Numbered from the stretch's first letter, positions 42,487 to 52,651 are shown. The stretch: DNA of 64,000 nt from Olsenella massiliensis (GCF_001457795.1 NZ_LN898211.1:503038-567037); one strand, 5' to 3'. Program-made: numbers and translations. Notes: generated from the letters alone by a model not told the origin.

Positions 42487-45400
42487 CTATCTGATGCGCT
42501 TTGAGCTAAGACGATGCCCCAGGAAGAGCGCGCCCAGCGCGGCGGCGAGCGCCAATCCTGCCAGACCATAGGTGCTGGTGGTATCGCCCGTCTTGGGGAG
42601 GGGCGACTTCTCAGACTTCTTGGGCTGCTCAGGCGTGCCGGGCTCACGCGGTTTGTCCGGCTTGGTATTGGTGATGGTAAAGCCCGCCCCCTGGTTGCCG
42701 GCGATGGTGGATTCGTACCCTTCGACGGCAATCTCGTCCACCGTATAGACCACGGGGTTTCCGTCCTCATCGAGCGCCGGGAGCTGCTCGAAGCTTCCCG
42801 TCCATCCGTGCTCGGCATCCAAAACCAGCGTCTTATCCGTGGGCTGGCCATTGCGAATCAGGGTGATGGTGATAGAGGAGGGGCGCTCTGCGGGGGTGTC
42901 GTTCTGCCACTGCTTGGTGACGGCGATGGCGGTCGTCTCGACCTTCTTGTTCTTCACCAGCAGCGGACGTTCGAAGCTTCCCGTGCCTTCGGCGTCATCG
43001 GGCGCCTTCGTCACCTTGACGTCGTTGCCGGTCACCTCAAGCTGCAGCGGCTCCTTGAGCTTGAGGTACCCGTCGGGAGCCGTCGTTTCGGTCACGGTGG
43101 TGGTACCCTCGGCAAGTTTGATCACATAGAGCACGCCGTTGGCATCGCTCAACGAGGTGACGGTCTGGCCGGTGTTATCGGTGTACTGGAAGACGGCCCC
43201 TGCGAGCGGGTTGCCCCGCTCATCGACCTTCTTGATGACGGCGTAGGGATAATTCTGAATGGTGGCGAAGGCGGCGTATTTCTGTGTCTTCAGTTCCGCA
43301 TGACCGCTGGCGCCGGGCTTTTCCTGCTCGGCGCTGAGCTCAACGTGGTTGTTAATTACATCGGCGGTCAAATCGACCGGCTTGAGGATGGTCGCATACT
43401 CGAATCGGTAGGCATAGGGCAGCGCACCCTCGGGCGTCTCGGGCAGCGTGAAGGTGATGGCATGCTCGTGCACGTCATAGCGAAGCCCAACCTCGCCGTC
43501 TTGCGGGGTACCGGTCACCACGGTGACCGGGGTGTAGTTTTCATACTCGCCACTTGCGGCCAGCTTGTTGGATCGCTGAATGGTGAAATTCTCCAAGACG
43601 GCATTGCCCTTTTCGTCAATAGGGATGCCGATGTTCTTGTCCAGCGTGTCCTTAAGCACCACATTGTGAAGCGTGATGTCGAACGGCTTGTAATCGAAGC
43701 TCCACGCAAGGCGGTCTCCCACCACCTTTGGCGCCTGCTTGGAAAGCATGGTGGAGGTGACCGAGGCAGAGCCTGTTGCCGAGGCGAGCTTTTGGTCGCC
43801 TGCGGTGAGGGTTACGTTGTTTTTGAAGGTAACTTCCTCGCCCTGAGGTGTGCTCTTCATGAGCTTCTCAAAGACGTCTTCCGACACCTTGGCGCGTATG
43901 ACGATGAAGTAGGGCGTTCCGTCGTACTGCTTGAACGTCCAGGTCATGTTCGCCTTGTCGAACGTAAGCTTGGCCTGGTCAGGCGTCAGCTTCTTAATAG
44001 CCTTTCCTGGAGGCATGAACGAGGCAAACGGCGCACTGCCCGGGATAACGACGCCTCCGTAGTCGATGAAGCCAGGCGTGCCCGGCTCGGCCTGATAGAG
44101 GTAGTAGTCAGGCCCGCCATCCTCGACAGGCACTAGCGTGAGGCCGTCTTGCAGGGAGTCTTGAATCGTGAGCTTGGTGAAGTCGCCCGCAGGCTTGGTG
44201 CCTCCAAGCTGGGCGAGGTAATCGCTTAGGTTGAGCCCCTGTGGGTTCACGTCGATGCGAAAGAGGATGGTGCGGTCCTTGTGGTTGAAGGTCTTGGTGG
44301 GCTCCACCTCAGGTATCCCGGTGATGAAATCCCGCCACGAGCTCTTCCAGCCGTTCTTGCTGACATCGTCCATATTGTCAAGGTTAGCGTCATATTCCAT
44401 GGCGAACTTGTCGAGGAGATTGCCCGGCAGTTCGTATCTGTCGACAGCGGAGAGGGTCTTGAGGGTCGCGCCGCTGCCCACGGCAAGCACGGCGGTGTTC
44501 TTATACCTGAGTTCAAAAGACCCACTCGGCGTCTTTTGCAGATGCTCGACGATGTTTTGTGCCCGCGTGTTGAGGGTAAAGGTGTATTTCTTGATGTGCG
44601 AGAACCCGCTGATTTTGACGATTTCACCCACCTTGGTGCCGCTGGCATTCACGATGGGAAGCACCGTCTCGGAAAGCTGTGTGCCCGGCTGGCCTGCTGT
44701 GGCGCCCTCGTCCTTGTAGCTCAGCGAGCCCGGCACATACGCCTGATTGAAGTTGAAGAAGGTCTCGTTCCGCTCGCCTGCAATCAGCTTGTTTAGCAGG
44801 TCCTGGTCAAATGAGCCCTGCACCTGGAGGGCGTTCTTCTCCGCATTGAAGGCGTCTTCGCTTCCGTAATAGAAGCATTCATAGGCAAAGCGCTCGTCAG
44901 ACGGAAAGACGTTGGTGAAGTCCACCGTCACCGACCACGGCAGCAACCCCTGGTTTAGCACCGTGGGTTTATAGCTTTTCAGGGCGTGCTTTTCGATGGT
45001 TGCCAGACCGCTGTAGACGGGCGGGTTCTTGGGATAGACCACCTCGGCACAGGTGTGTATTTCGGCATCATTCTTGAGCGGTCCGATCTCAGTGTTTGCA
45101 TCATATATCTGCTTGACGGCGATGCGGTACTGGCCACTGAGACTCTTGATGAAGAACCAACGGTTCTCGACGGGCTTGTACCCATCGTTTGCTTGTACTG
45201 GCTTGGTGGGCTCATGCCACCCGGTGCCGAGATCATAGAGTTCTGCGTTGTAGGCAGATAGGTCTGGACACTTCTTGTTTTCCCCATCTGGGAAGGTGGG
45301 AAATGACGTGGCGTCAGCGGGCGTCTGCACATCGGTGACCTGCGTCCAGCTGCCGTCTTCCCCGGTCATGCTGTGCTCATAGGTGACGTCCACGCGCTTG

Positions 45401-46596
45401 GGCGCCGCCTGGCCGTCAAGCGACCCACTGAGGATGTCCCCGACCCAGGCCGGTCCGTAGCTCTCATATGGGTTACCGGCAATGATGGTCCAGATGAGCT
45501 CACGCTCGCCGGTGTCCTTGTTGACGTCAATCTTCTGCAGGTTTTTCTTGAGTTCGAGCGGGGGATGCACGACAACCGTGGTCTTGTCCCGCTTTTCTTC
45601 GGTATTTGGAATCTTGAGCGTGGCCTCGTTGGTCACCGAGGCGGTGGTTGCAGGGTTGGGCACCTTGGTTTGAAAGCTAATCTTGGCGGTTGAACCTTGG
45701 AAGTCATTGGGGAAGACGTACGTCACGGTCTTGGTCGCTGCGTCATAGACCAGGGCATCATCAATGGCCTGGTTATTCACGGTAAAGCTACCCGCGACGT
45801 ACTCGCCAACAGTCGAGAGGTCGTCGGTAAACGTCTCTCCGCCGAGATTGGTGGCTCCGGCGCTGGATGTCTTTTTCACAGTACTTATCCAGGTGATGGT
45901 CTCTTTGGTGGACGCATCATCCAGGGCGCCCGCTTTAGTGAGGCTGTACTGGATCTTCTCTTCTACGGTGGGGAAGGGGTAGGTCTTGTCGAGCACTTTG
46001 ACGAACCGGTTGTTGCTGCCGGGCGTTTGCGAGGACTGTTCGGAAGCTTGGTAATGGCCGGTAAAGTGAACCGTGAGGTCCCTTCTGCCATCACTTTCGA
46101 ACTCGAACTGCCCGTTGGGGTCATGGAAGGTCATGCGAGCTGTGACAGGGCCGTCCCCATCCTGAGTGAGCGTGATGGTGCCAACCTGCTTGCCGTCATC
46201 AGGGCTGCCTGGCGCCTGCAGGTAGACGGGAACGGAGTTGCCGGACGCATCGGTCGCTTTAAAGTTCTCACCCAAGCTGAATTCTGCATAGTCACCATCG
46301 TTGACCTGCTGGGATGCATCGGTGATGCCTCCTGCCGCAGGTGTGCCAATCATAGTGTCTTTGATAATGGGGAAGCTGAAGGTGACCTCCACATCAAAGG
46401 GCTGTTTGGGGTCCACGGTGTCAGTGACCGGCTGACCGTTTTGCGAGACCACACCCTTTAGCGTGGGGCTGATAAGTGCCGTTTTATCTTGAGAGCCGGC
46501 AGCGCGTGCGTAGTTTGGCAGCACGATGGACACTGCGCTCACGAGCAGTGTCATCATCACCATGGTGAGCATTGAGATGCGACGTTTGAGTTTCAT
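42487..46596 (-). CDS. Large LPXTG-anchored adhesin with Cna-B modules
   Basis: A 1369-residue wall protein. The signal peptide (MKLKRRISMLTMVMMTLLVS to YARAAG) leads an adhesive region of several Ig-like isopeptide-type modules (repeated patterns such as ATNLGGETFTDDLSTVGEYV and LTIQDSLQDGLTLVP). Near the C-terminus come a SpaA-like module (YAVIKKVDERGNPLAGAVFQ, then VTETTAPDGYLKL) and a Cna-B module (IAVTKQWQNDTPAERPSSIT, TGSFEQLPALDEDG). The end is LPKTG, a helix and LSSKRIR. ATG 46596 follows AAAGGAG. It probably binds host matrix or other bacteria; the ligand is unknown. Confidence 0.92.
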   Translation of the reverse strand: MKLKRRISMLTMVMMTLLVSAVSIVLPNYARAAGSQDKTALISPTLKGVVSQNGQPVTDTVDPKQPFDVEVTFSFPIIKDTMIGTPAAGGITDASQQVNDGDYAEFSLGENFKATDASGNSVPVYLQAPGSPDDGKQVGTITLTQDGDGPVTARMTFHDPNGQFEFESDGRRDLTVHFTGHYQASEQSSQTPGSNNRFVKVLDKTYPFPTVEEKIQYSLTKAGALDDASTKETITWISTVKKTSSAGATNLGGETFTDDLSTVGEYVAGSFTVNNQAIDDALVYDAATKTVTYVFPNDFQGSTAKISFQTKVPNPATTASVTNEATLKIPNTEEKRDKTTVVVHPPLELKKNLQKIDVNKDTGERELIWTIIAGNPYESYGPAWVGDILSGSLDGQAAPKRVDVTYEHSMTGEDGSWTQVTDVQTPADATSFPTFPDGENKKCPDLSAYNAELYDLGTGWHEPTKPVQANDGYKPVENRWFFIKSLSGQYRIAVKQIYDANTEIGPLKNDAEIHTCAEVVYPKNPPVYSGLATIEKHALKSYKPTVLNQGLLPWSVTVDFTNVFPSDERFAYECFYYGSEDAFNAEKNALQVQGSFDQDLLNKLIAGERNETFFNFNQAYVPGSLSYKDEGATAGQPGTQLSETVLPIVNASGTKVGEIVKISGFSHIKKYTFTLNTRAQNIVEHLQKTPSGSFELRYKNTAVLAVGSGATLKTLSAVDRYELPGNLLDKFAMEYDANLDNMDDVSKNGWKSSWRDFITGIPEVEPTKTFNHKDRTILFRIDVNPQGLNLSDYLAQLGGTKPAGDFTKLTIQDSLQDGLTLVPVEDGGPDYYLYQAEPGTPGFIDYGGVVIPGSAPFASFMPPGKAIKKLTPDQAKLTFDKANMTWTFKQYDGTPYFIVIRAKVSEDVFEKLMKSTPQGEEVTFKNNVTLTAGDQKLASATGSASVTSTMLSKQAPKVVGDRLAWSFDYKPFDITLHNVVLKDTLDKNIGIPIDEKGNAVLENFTIQRSNKLAASGEYENYTPVTVVTGTPQDGEVGLRYDVHEHAITFTLPETPEGALPYAYRFEYATILKPVDLTADVINNHVELSAEQEKPGASGHAELKTQKYAAFATIQNYPYAVIKKVDERGNPLAGAVFQYTDNTGQTVTSLSDANGVLYVIKLAEGTTTVTETTAPDGYLKLKEPLQLEVTGNDVKVTKAPDDAEGTGSFERPLLVKNKKVETTAIAVTKQWQNDTPAERPSSITITLIRNGQPTDKTLVLDAEHGWTGSFEQLPALDEDGNPVVYTVDEIAVEGYESTIAGNQGAGFTITNTKPDKPREPGTPEQPKKSEKSPLPKTGDTTSTYGLAGLALAAALGALFLGHRLSSKRIR

Positions 46597-46627
46597 TGTT
46601 GCTCCTTTTCAGGTAAATGATAGGCGC

Positions 46628-46636
46628 ATTGTAACA
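46628..46636 (-). promoter_or_regulatory. Extended -10 promoter of the large adhesin gene
   Basis: On the minus strand TGTTACAAT lies about 32 bp upstream of the ATG, fitting TGn plus a TATAAT-like box. No clear -35 was seen. Confidence 0.4.
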
Positions 46637-46980
46637 AAAATCGCATCTCTCGGTGCTGAGATGGGGGATGAGTCCCTGCACTTATTCGGCGAGGGCGAAG
46701 ATGATGGGAACTATGAGACGCTTTGGGCGTCGCCGTTGGTGCGAGCGAACTATGACGCTATTTCCTACTTTGGAGTAGCTACGATGACTCTTATGCCAAG
46801 TTTGCTCTGTGAGTCGTGATCTGGATTTTGCAAGGCGGATTCGTTCAGGCGATTTCGCCTGGCTTTTGGGCTTCGCGAAGCGAACCTGTGCCCGAGTTCT
46901 TGCCGCCGCAGCACAATCAACTTGCCAACGTATCAAACAACTTGCCAAACTTGTCAAAAGAAGTTAGCAAGTTGTGAGAG

Positions 46981-47007
46981 AAGCGGGCCCGAGGAACGGA
47001 CCCGCTT
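46981..47007. terminator. Hairpin between the dead regulator and the adhesin
   Basis: AAGCGGGCCCG and CGGACCCGCTT pair with one mismatch around a 5-base loop. It follows the regulator relic on the minus strand; no strong T-tract. Confidence 0.5.
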
Positions 47008-47014
47008 TACGTTG

Positions 47015-47205
47015 GGATGAGAGCTTCTCGAACGGCCCGCCGTCGTGGCCGTGCTCCATGCGGCAGGCCTCCTCGGCACCTTGGTGACGCTCGGTTTCGT
47101 GATGCCTGGGCGCTCGGCGATGTCGACGTTTCGGCACCATCCCCGCTCGGTGCGGACGACGAGGATGGCCTTAAGCTAGTCTTCGTATGACTCTCGGACG
47201 CGGGG
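47015..47205 (-). pseudogene. DtxR/MntR-family metalloregulator relic
   Basis: The minus strand reads VRESYED, TAG, LKAILVVRTERGWCRNVDIA, ERPGITKPSVTK, then shifts frame to a RMEHGHDGGPFEKL-like part. This is the N-terminal winged helix of iron- or manganese-dependent repressors (ESYEDYLKAI...VDIAERLG). A stop replaces the conserved Tyr and a frameshift follows. It lies directly after the ABC pair on the same strand, suggesting that the operon once had metal control. Confidence 0.65.
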
Positions 47206-47238
47206 ACGGGCAACCCTCGTTAGCGCCCCGACGATTTC

Positions 47239-48972
47239 CTACAGCGTCCATTGGGCGCTTTCCCGCTGCAGACGGACCATGCGGGCAAACAGGCCGTCCC
47301 GCTCCATAAGCCCGGCCGGGGCGCCCTGCTCGGCAACACGTCCGGAGTCGAGCACCACCACCTTGTCAGCATTCGCCACCGTGCGCATGCGATGGGCTAT
47401 TACGATGACGGTCTTGCCAGCGAGCAGCCTCGAGAGCGCCTGCTGTATCTCCGTCTCGTTTTCCACGTCAAGCGACGCGGTCGCCTCGTCGAGCAAGACG
47501 ATAGGCGCACCCTTGAGCAGCGCTCGCGCAATTGAAATCCGCTGGCGCTCTCCGCCGGAAAGGCGCGCTCCGTTCTCGCCGATCATCGTGGCGTAGCCCT
47601 GCGGCATGCGGGAGACGAACCCGTCGCAGTTGGCAGCCCGCGCTGCGGCGAGCACCTCCTCGTCGGATGCGCCGCGTCTGCCCAGGCGGATGTTGCCCAT
47701 CACGGTGTCGTCGAACAGCACGACGTCCTGGAACACCATAGAAAAGTCTCCCAGCAGCACCTCGGGGTTGACCGTAGCCACGTCGACGCCGCCCACGGTC
47801 ACGCGACCGGACGTTGCGTCCCAGAAGCGGCACGCGAGCTTCGCGCACGTTGACTTGCCGCTTCCGCTGGGTCCTACGAGAGCGGTGACCTCGCCCTCGC
47901 GCGCCGTGAATCCCACGTGCGCGAGAACCCGCTCGCCGCCCTCATAGGAAAACGACACGCCGTCGAATACGACGTCATGGCCCTGCGGCGCGTAGTCATT
48001 GCCTCCTTGCGCCAGAGGCTCCTCGAAGAAGCTCTTCATACGAAGGCTCGCCGTTTTGGCCGCGAACAGCTCGGCGATGAGCATGAGACACTGGTCGAAC
48101 GGTGCGTAGATGCGCGACACCACCAGCAAGAAGCAGAACAGCGTCATGAAGCCGCACGTGCCGTCAAGCACGAACGCTGCACCCGCCAAGATTGTGGTAG
48201 CAAGCCCCAGGCGCAGCATGATCTGCGCGCCGTTCACGAAGATGCCCATCATCAGCTCGCCTTTGATGGTCTGCTTTTCGGCGGCGTCCACGTCGGCGCG
48301 GATATGCTCAAGGTAGCGTTCCTCCTGGTTGGTGGCGCGCACTTCGCGCACGCATTCAAGCGCTTCCTGGATGTCGTCGGACACGGCAATGTTCTTCATA
48401 CGCGTCTCGCGCATGAGCGGCGCCAGGATGCCCCGTGCGCCAAACAGCAGCCCCAGCGCCACCGGCGCGCTCCACAGCGCCGCGATGGTCAGTCGCCAGT
48501 CGAACACCAGCAACCCCGCCGCCGCCACGCCCAGCATGATGTAGGCGCCGTACAGCTCGGGCAGTACATGGCTGTAGGCATGCTCGATGGTCTTCACGTC
48601 GCCCATGATGGTCTCGGTGAGGTCGGCCAAATCACGCCGCCCGAAAAACGACAGCGGGAGTTTCCGCAGACGTTCGGCCAGCCCGATGCGCTGTCGGCCG
48701 CTCTCGTTGTATATGACGCCGTACTGGTAGTAGTAGGCGAAGTACTCGGTGACGAACAACACCACTATGAACACGACAAGCCCCGTCAGATACGGCAGAA
48801 GATCGGGCAGCGGTGCGCCACTTATCGCATGGTCGACAAATGCCCCCATCGCGAGGAATAGGATTCCCACGCCCGCAAACACCGCAATGTTCGATACCGC
48901 CGTCCACGTGGCACCCAGCTTGACATTGCGCACGCCCTCGTCGGTGAGGCCGTATTTCTCTTTGATGGACAT
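47239..48972 (-). CDS. Type-I ABC exporter-fold protein, subunit 2 (half transporter)
   Basis: 577 residues: a six-helix exporter-type membrane domain (about 20-310) and a C-terminal NBD with Walker A GPSGSGKST, signature LSGGERQRISIA, Walker B IVLLDEATASLD and IVIAHRMRTV. Its ATG directly follows the stop of the first subunit, so the two form a heterodimer. With a neighbouring AraC-type regulator and a dead DtxR-like gene, the set resembles YbtPQ/IrtAB-like siderophore importers, though drug or peptide export is equally possible from the fold alone. Confidence 0.87.
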   Translation of the reverse strand: MSIKEKYGLTDEGVRNVKLGATWTAVSNIAVFAGVGILFLAMGAFVDHAISGAPLPDLLPYLTGLVVFIVVLFVTEYFAYYYQYGVIYNESGRQRIGLAERLRKLPLSFFGRRDLADLTETIMGDVKTIEHAYSHVLPELYGAYIMLGVAAAGLLVFDWRLTIAALWSAPVALGLLFGARGILAPLMRETRMKNIAVSDDIQEALECVREVRATNQEERYLEHIRADVDAAEKQTIKGELMMGIFVNGAQIMLRLGLATTILAGAAFVLDGTCGFMTLFCFLLVVSRIYAPFDQCLMLIAELFAAKTASLRMKSFFEEPLAQGGNDYAPQGHDVVFDGVSFSYEGGERVLAHVGFTAREGEVTALVGPSGSGKSTCAKLACRFWDATSGRVTVGGVDVATVNPEVLLGDFSMVFQDVVLFDDTVMGNIRLGRRGASDEEVLAAARAANCDGFVSRMPQGYATMIGENGARLSGGERQRISIARALLKGAPIVLLDEATASLDVENETEIQQALSRLLAGKTVIVIAHRMRTVANADKVVVLDSGRVAEQGAPAGLMERDGLFARMVRLQRESAQWTL

Positions 48973-50793
48973 CTACGCCACCTCCTCGGACGTGATTTTC
49001 CAGCTGACGGCGCGCTCGTAGTCCGCCCACATACGTGCGTACAGGCCACCCGCCGCCAGCAGCTCGTCGTGGGTCCCCTGTTCCGCCACGCGTCCGGCGT
49101 CCAGCACCACGATCTTGTCGGCCTTGCGTACGGTGGAAAGTCGATGCGCCACCATCAACACGGTGCGCTTCTTGCCACCGCGCTCACTCGCCAGCTCGGA
49201 GAATGCCCTTTGTATCTTGACCTCGTTTTCCGGATCGGCGAAGGCCGTTGCCTCGTCCAGCACCACAATGGGCGCATCTTTCATGATGGCGCGCGCCAGC
49301 ATGAGCCGCTGCACCTCGCCGCCGGAGAAATGAGCGCCCGACGCACCGTATATGGTATCTACGCCGTCAGGCAGCTTCTCTATAATGTCGTCGCATTGGG
49401 CGGCGGAAAGCGCACGGGCGACCTCTTCGCGTGTGGCATCGGGCCGCACCGCGCGCACATTCTCAAGCACGCTCTGCTTGAACAGGCGGTTTGCCTGAAA
49501 CACGAACGCCACGTGCTCCATCAGCCTGTGCGGGTCCATGCCTTGCACATCCACACCGCCCACCAGCACGCGCCCCGCGCATACGTCCCAAAAACGAGGC
49601 ACCAGGCTGGCCGCCGTGGTCTTGCCTCCGCCGGACGGCCCCACCAGCGCCACGGTCGACCCAGCCGGCACGCTGAAGCTCACATGGGACAGCGCGGGCT
49701 CGTCGGCTCCCTCGTACGTGAAGCTAACGTCGTCGAACACGATGGAGGTATCGGCCGGCTCCTTCGGCGCGGTGGGTGCCTTTATCATCGGAGCCGCCAG
49801 CACCTCTTCCACGCGCCTTACCGCATCGGTGGCCGACTGCAGCGCATCCGACATGAACATCACGCGCGTCATGGCAGTGGGGATGACCGCCGAAAAGATG
49901 GCGTAGAACGCGAAGTTAGCCAGGAACGTGTCGAAATTGCCCTCGCCCGGCGCCAGAAGGATGGCCACCGGCACCAAGAGCAGCGCCACGCCGTTGATGA
50001 TGGTCAGCGACAACGACTGCGGCGTGCGGCACCATTTCACCGCATAGTCCTGCGCAAGACGGGTGAACTCCTCGATGGCGTCATGGAACGCCTTGAACGA
50101 GTGCACCGTCTGCTGGAACACCTTCACCACAGGGATGCCGCGCACGTATTCGGTGCCCGTCTTGTTCATCTTGACGAGCGATTCCATGTACCTCGTCATG
50201 AATTCCATGCCGCGTCCGCCCATCATGTAGAAGATGCAGACGAGCGAGAGAATCACCGGCACCAGGCATGCAAGACCCAGCCGCCAGTCGAACACGAAAA
50301 ACAGCACCAGCATGCCCACGATCATCGCCACCGAACCAGCAGTATCGGGCAGCTTGTGGGCAAGCATCCCCTCCGTCTCTGCGGCGCAGCCGTCCACTAC
50401 GCGTCGCAGCGCACCGCTCGCATGCGTGTCGAAATACCCCAGGCTCGCGTGCATAAGATGCTCAGTCGCCCTCTTGCGCATGTTCGCCGCGCAACGGAAC
50501 GCCGCAAGATGCGTACACATGAGCCCTACGAAGTACAGCAGGATAGACGCGATGGAAAGCCCAAAAGCCCACCAGCCGTACACTGCGATACCCGTAGCCG
50601 CGCTCCAGTAGGGAGCTACGGCAATGAGGTCGCGCGCCACCAGCCAGATGCATACGTAGGGCCCGAACCCCACGACCATGGAGATCGCGGAGAGTGTGCA
50701 GCCCAGGTAGGTGAGTGCTTTGCGCGGCCCGGCGAAATCGAGCAGCCGCGACACGGCGCTGCGTCTGCAGGATGGCCCCTCCTTTTTGTCCAT
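48973..50793 (-). CDS. Type-I ABC exporter-fold protein, subunit 1 (half transporter)
   Basis: ATG 50793 (606 residues) follows GGAGG by six bases; the frame is open to 50946 but that part is not transporter-like. Six membrane helices precede an NBD with GPSGGGKTT, FSGGEVQRLMLA and IVVLDEATAFAD. It forms a heterodimer with the next gene. Transcription is divergent from the AraC regulator at 50971. Confidence 0.87.
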   Translation of the reverse strand: MDKKEGPSCRRSAVSRLLDFAGPRKALTYLGCTLSAISMVVGFGPYVCIWLVARDLIAVAPYWSAATGIAVYGWWAFGLSIASILLYFVGLMCTHLAAFRCAANMRKRATEHLMHASLGYFDTHASGALRRVVDGCAAETEGMLAHKLPDTAGSVAMIVGMLVLFFVFDWRLGLACLVPVILSLVCIFYMMGGRGMEFMTRYMESLVKMNKTGTEYVRGIPVVKVFQQTVHSFKAFHDAIEEFTRLAQDYAVKWCRTPQSLSLTIINGVALLLVPVAILLAPGEGNFDTFLANFAFYAIFSAVIPTAMTRVMFMSDALQSATDAVRRVEEVLAAPMIKAPTAPKEPADTSIVFDDVSFTYEGADEPALSHVSFSVPAGSTVALVGPSGGGKTTAASLVPRFWDVCAGRVLVGGVDVQGMDPHRLMEHVAFVFQANRLFKQSVLENVRAVRPDATREEVARALSAAQCDDIIEKLPDGVDTIYGASGAHFSGGEVQRLMLARAIMKDAPIVVLDEATAFADPENEVKIQRAFSELASERGGKKRTVLMVAHRLSTVRKADKIVVLDAGRVAEQGTHDELLAAGGLYARMWADYERAVSWKITSEEVA

Positions 50794-50853
50794 ACGAAAC
50801 CTCCGATCTTGATCTCGTGCGACGCCCCGATGAAGGCGGCGTCTTCGATGCAC

Positions 50854-50882
50854 TTGATAGTTAGTTGCAGTTAACATACCAT
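50854..50882 (+). promoter_or_regulatory. Promoter of the AraC-type regulator
   Basis: TTGATA (50854-50859), 17 bases, TACCAT (50877-50882) in the divergent gap. The spacer contains GTTAG and GTTAA half-repeats that could be bound by the regulator itself. Confidence 0.45.
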
Positions 50883-50970
50883 CATGCATGGGTTCTCCAT
50901 TTCCACGGCCTGGAAACGGGGACGTTCGCGAAACGAAGTAAGACAATCGCGAAACCGCAGGAGATCGAGC

Positions 50971-51987
50971 ATGAGCGCACTACGAGCAGCCATCCCACAG
51001 CATTTACGAACGTTCGTGGAACCGCAGATAGAGCAACTGTCCCTCAGGATGGAATCCGTTCGCAGCGGCCTGTACGCGACGCTTCCGGAATCGCTCGGGG
51101 AAGGATTTCTCTGGACGGCGGCGCTCGGAGAGGACTGCCTCGTCAGCATGCACTCGATTCGCCTGAAGAAGCCGCTCATCCTCGAGGAGCGCCCGACGGA
51201 TTTCTTCTGCATCTTCTCGGGGTCGTCGGCGACGCTTCGGTTGCTGCCGAACGCGCGCACCGAAGTGACTGCGGAACGCGAGAACGTCATTTCGTTCTCC
51301 CAAGCGGGCGGGACTACGCGCTTCCTGATGCAGGCGGGAAACCTTTACAAGTCGACGAGCATCACCTACACGCCCGGCTATTTTGAAGGTCTGAGGAAGA
51401 GGTTCCCCGACGATTTTGGGGATGCGGAGGCGACAATGCGCGCGTTTGGATCCGCAAGCCCTTCCGCCGAGATTCGCGCCATTCTTAGGTCATTTAACCC
51501 CGAACGGGCCTCGTTGCCAGGGGCGTCGCCGTATTTTCACGCAAAAGCGCTCGAGGCGGCAACCGCCCTCTCGGCCTGTTCCCACACTGGAGCCAAAGAC
51601 GAAGCGGGATGGACGAATCGCGCGATCGTGGAGCGGGCGGAGGAGATCATCTCGGCGCGGTTTTCCGAGGGGCTTACCGCAAAGGCGATTGCAGATGAGC
51701 TTTTCGTGAGCCGCTCGCGCCTCTACGACGCTTTCAGGAGTGTACGCGGGACGGGCGTGGCAGAGCGCCTTCGGGCGGAGCGCATGAGCGCCGCCTGCAG
51801 CCTGCTCGGCTCCGGGGAGACGGACGTGGCGCGCGTAGCGCGCGCGGTGGGATACGCGCGCACCTCGGCGTTCGACGAGGCATTTCGCCGAATGTTCGGC
51901 TGCTCCCCCACGCAGTGGCGGTGTCGCCGTCTGGAGCGCCCACAAATTGAACTATCCCAAAAGCATTGCGAGTTTGCACAGAAGTAA
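50971..51987 (+). CDS. AraC-family transcriptional regulator
   Basis: 338 residues. The C-terminal 100 carry two helix-turn-helix motifs of the AraC class (LTAKAIADELFVSRSRLYDA, then VARVARAVGYARTSAFDEAF and FGCSPTQWR). The N-terminal 230 residues are an uncharacterised sensing region. ATG 50971 has AGGAGAT eight bases upstream; ATG 50884 is possible. It is divergent from the ABC pair, which it probably activates in the manner of YbtA with its transporter genes. Confidence 0.87.
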   Translation: MSALRAAIPQHLRTFVEPQIEQLSLRMESVRSGLYATLPESLGEGFLWTAALGEDCLVSMHSIRLKKPLILEERPTDFFCIFSGSSATLRLLPNARTEVTAERENVISFSQAGGTTRFLMQAGNLYKSTSITYTPGYFEGLRKRFPDDFGDAEATMRAFGSASPSAEIRAILRSFNPERASLPGASPYFHAKALEAATALSACSHTGAKDEAGWTNRAIVERAEEIISARFSEGLTAKAIADELFVSRSRLYDAFRSVRGTGVAERLRAERMSAACSLLGSGETDVARVARAVGYARTSAFDEAFRRMFGCSPTQWRCRRLERPQIELSQKHCEFAQK

Positions 51988-52039
51988 TGAGGGAGGCACC
52001 GCAAACGGCTGAGACACTCCTTTTGAGTTTCCCCAAGAG

Positions 52040-52292
52040 AAGCCTGCGTGACGTGTGGTTTTACCGCGACTCAAAAAAGCGTGAGATAGACCTGCTCATT
52101 CAAGAGGGTCACGTCTTGCATCCTGTCGAAGTGAAAACGTCCGCGACGGTGGGGGAGGATGCCGTGAGGAACTTCTCCTGCCTCGACAGCCCGTCTGGCT
52201 ACGAAGTCGGTTTTGGGCATGTGGTCTGTCAGACCCCGGATTCATATTTCATCACTCGGGAAGTCCAGGCGGTTTCCGTGTGGGCAATTTGA
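52040..52292 (+). pseudogene. C-terminal relic of a DUF4143 AAA-type ATPase (copy 2)
   Basis: The frame reads LRDVWFYRDSKKREIDLLIQ, the conserved nuclease-like EID/ExK part of DUF4143, then HPVEVKTSATVGEDAV and ends AVSVWAI. The ATPase domain is missing. The last 150 bp and about 50 bp beyond are repeated at 17263-17475. Confidence 0.7.
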
Positions 52293-52606
52293 TGTGTGCG
52301 CGAGCCCTTGCCGGCCGCATGGGGGCCGAAGTCCCCGACGAAGCTGCGCCACAGCAACTGGATGCGGCGGAGCCGAAGGCGCTAACGGAGCCGAAGGCGC
52401 TAAGCCTTCAGCGGGCGTTTAGGGGCTCTGGCATGGCCGAGGTGCCGGTCGTGGATCTGCCGCTGTGCCCTAGGTCGAGAAAGGACATCGTGAACATGTT
52501 CTTGGAGACGCATTCGGACAGGCCCAATCTGACGGAGCGCGCGTGGCAATCGCTGGACGATTGCGAGAGCAGCCCCGAGGTTCTGGTGGGGCTGCGGGGC
52601 ATTTGA
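52280..52606 (+). CDS. Hypothetical protein, doubtful
   Basis: A 108-residue frame that starts within the DUF4143 relic, contains the duplicated stretch AEPKALTEPKAL and ends with DRPNLTERAWQSLDDCESS. No ribosome site or known motif was found. It may be the tail of another lost gene rather than a working one. Confidence 0.25.
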   Translation: MGNLMCARALAGRMGAEVPDEAAPQQLDAAEPKALTEPKALSLQRAFRGSGMAEVPVVDLPLCPRSRKDIVNMFLETHSDRPNLTERAWQSLDDCESSPEVLVGLRGI

Positions 52607-52619
52607 CGGCGGGCAGGAA

Positions 52620-52651
52620 AAGGTCCGCACTTTGGGTGGGGCGCGGACCTT
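52620..52651 (-). terminator. Terminator of the small XRE gene
   Basis: AAGGTCCGC (52620-52628) and GCGGACCTT (52643-52651) form a perfect stem, with TTTTCC following on the minus strand. Confidence 0.6.
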
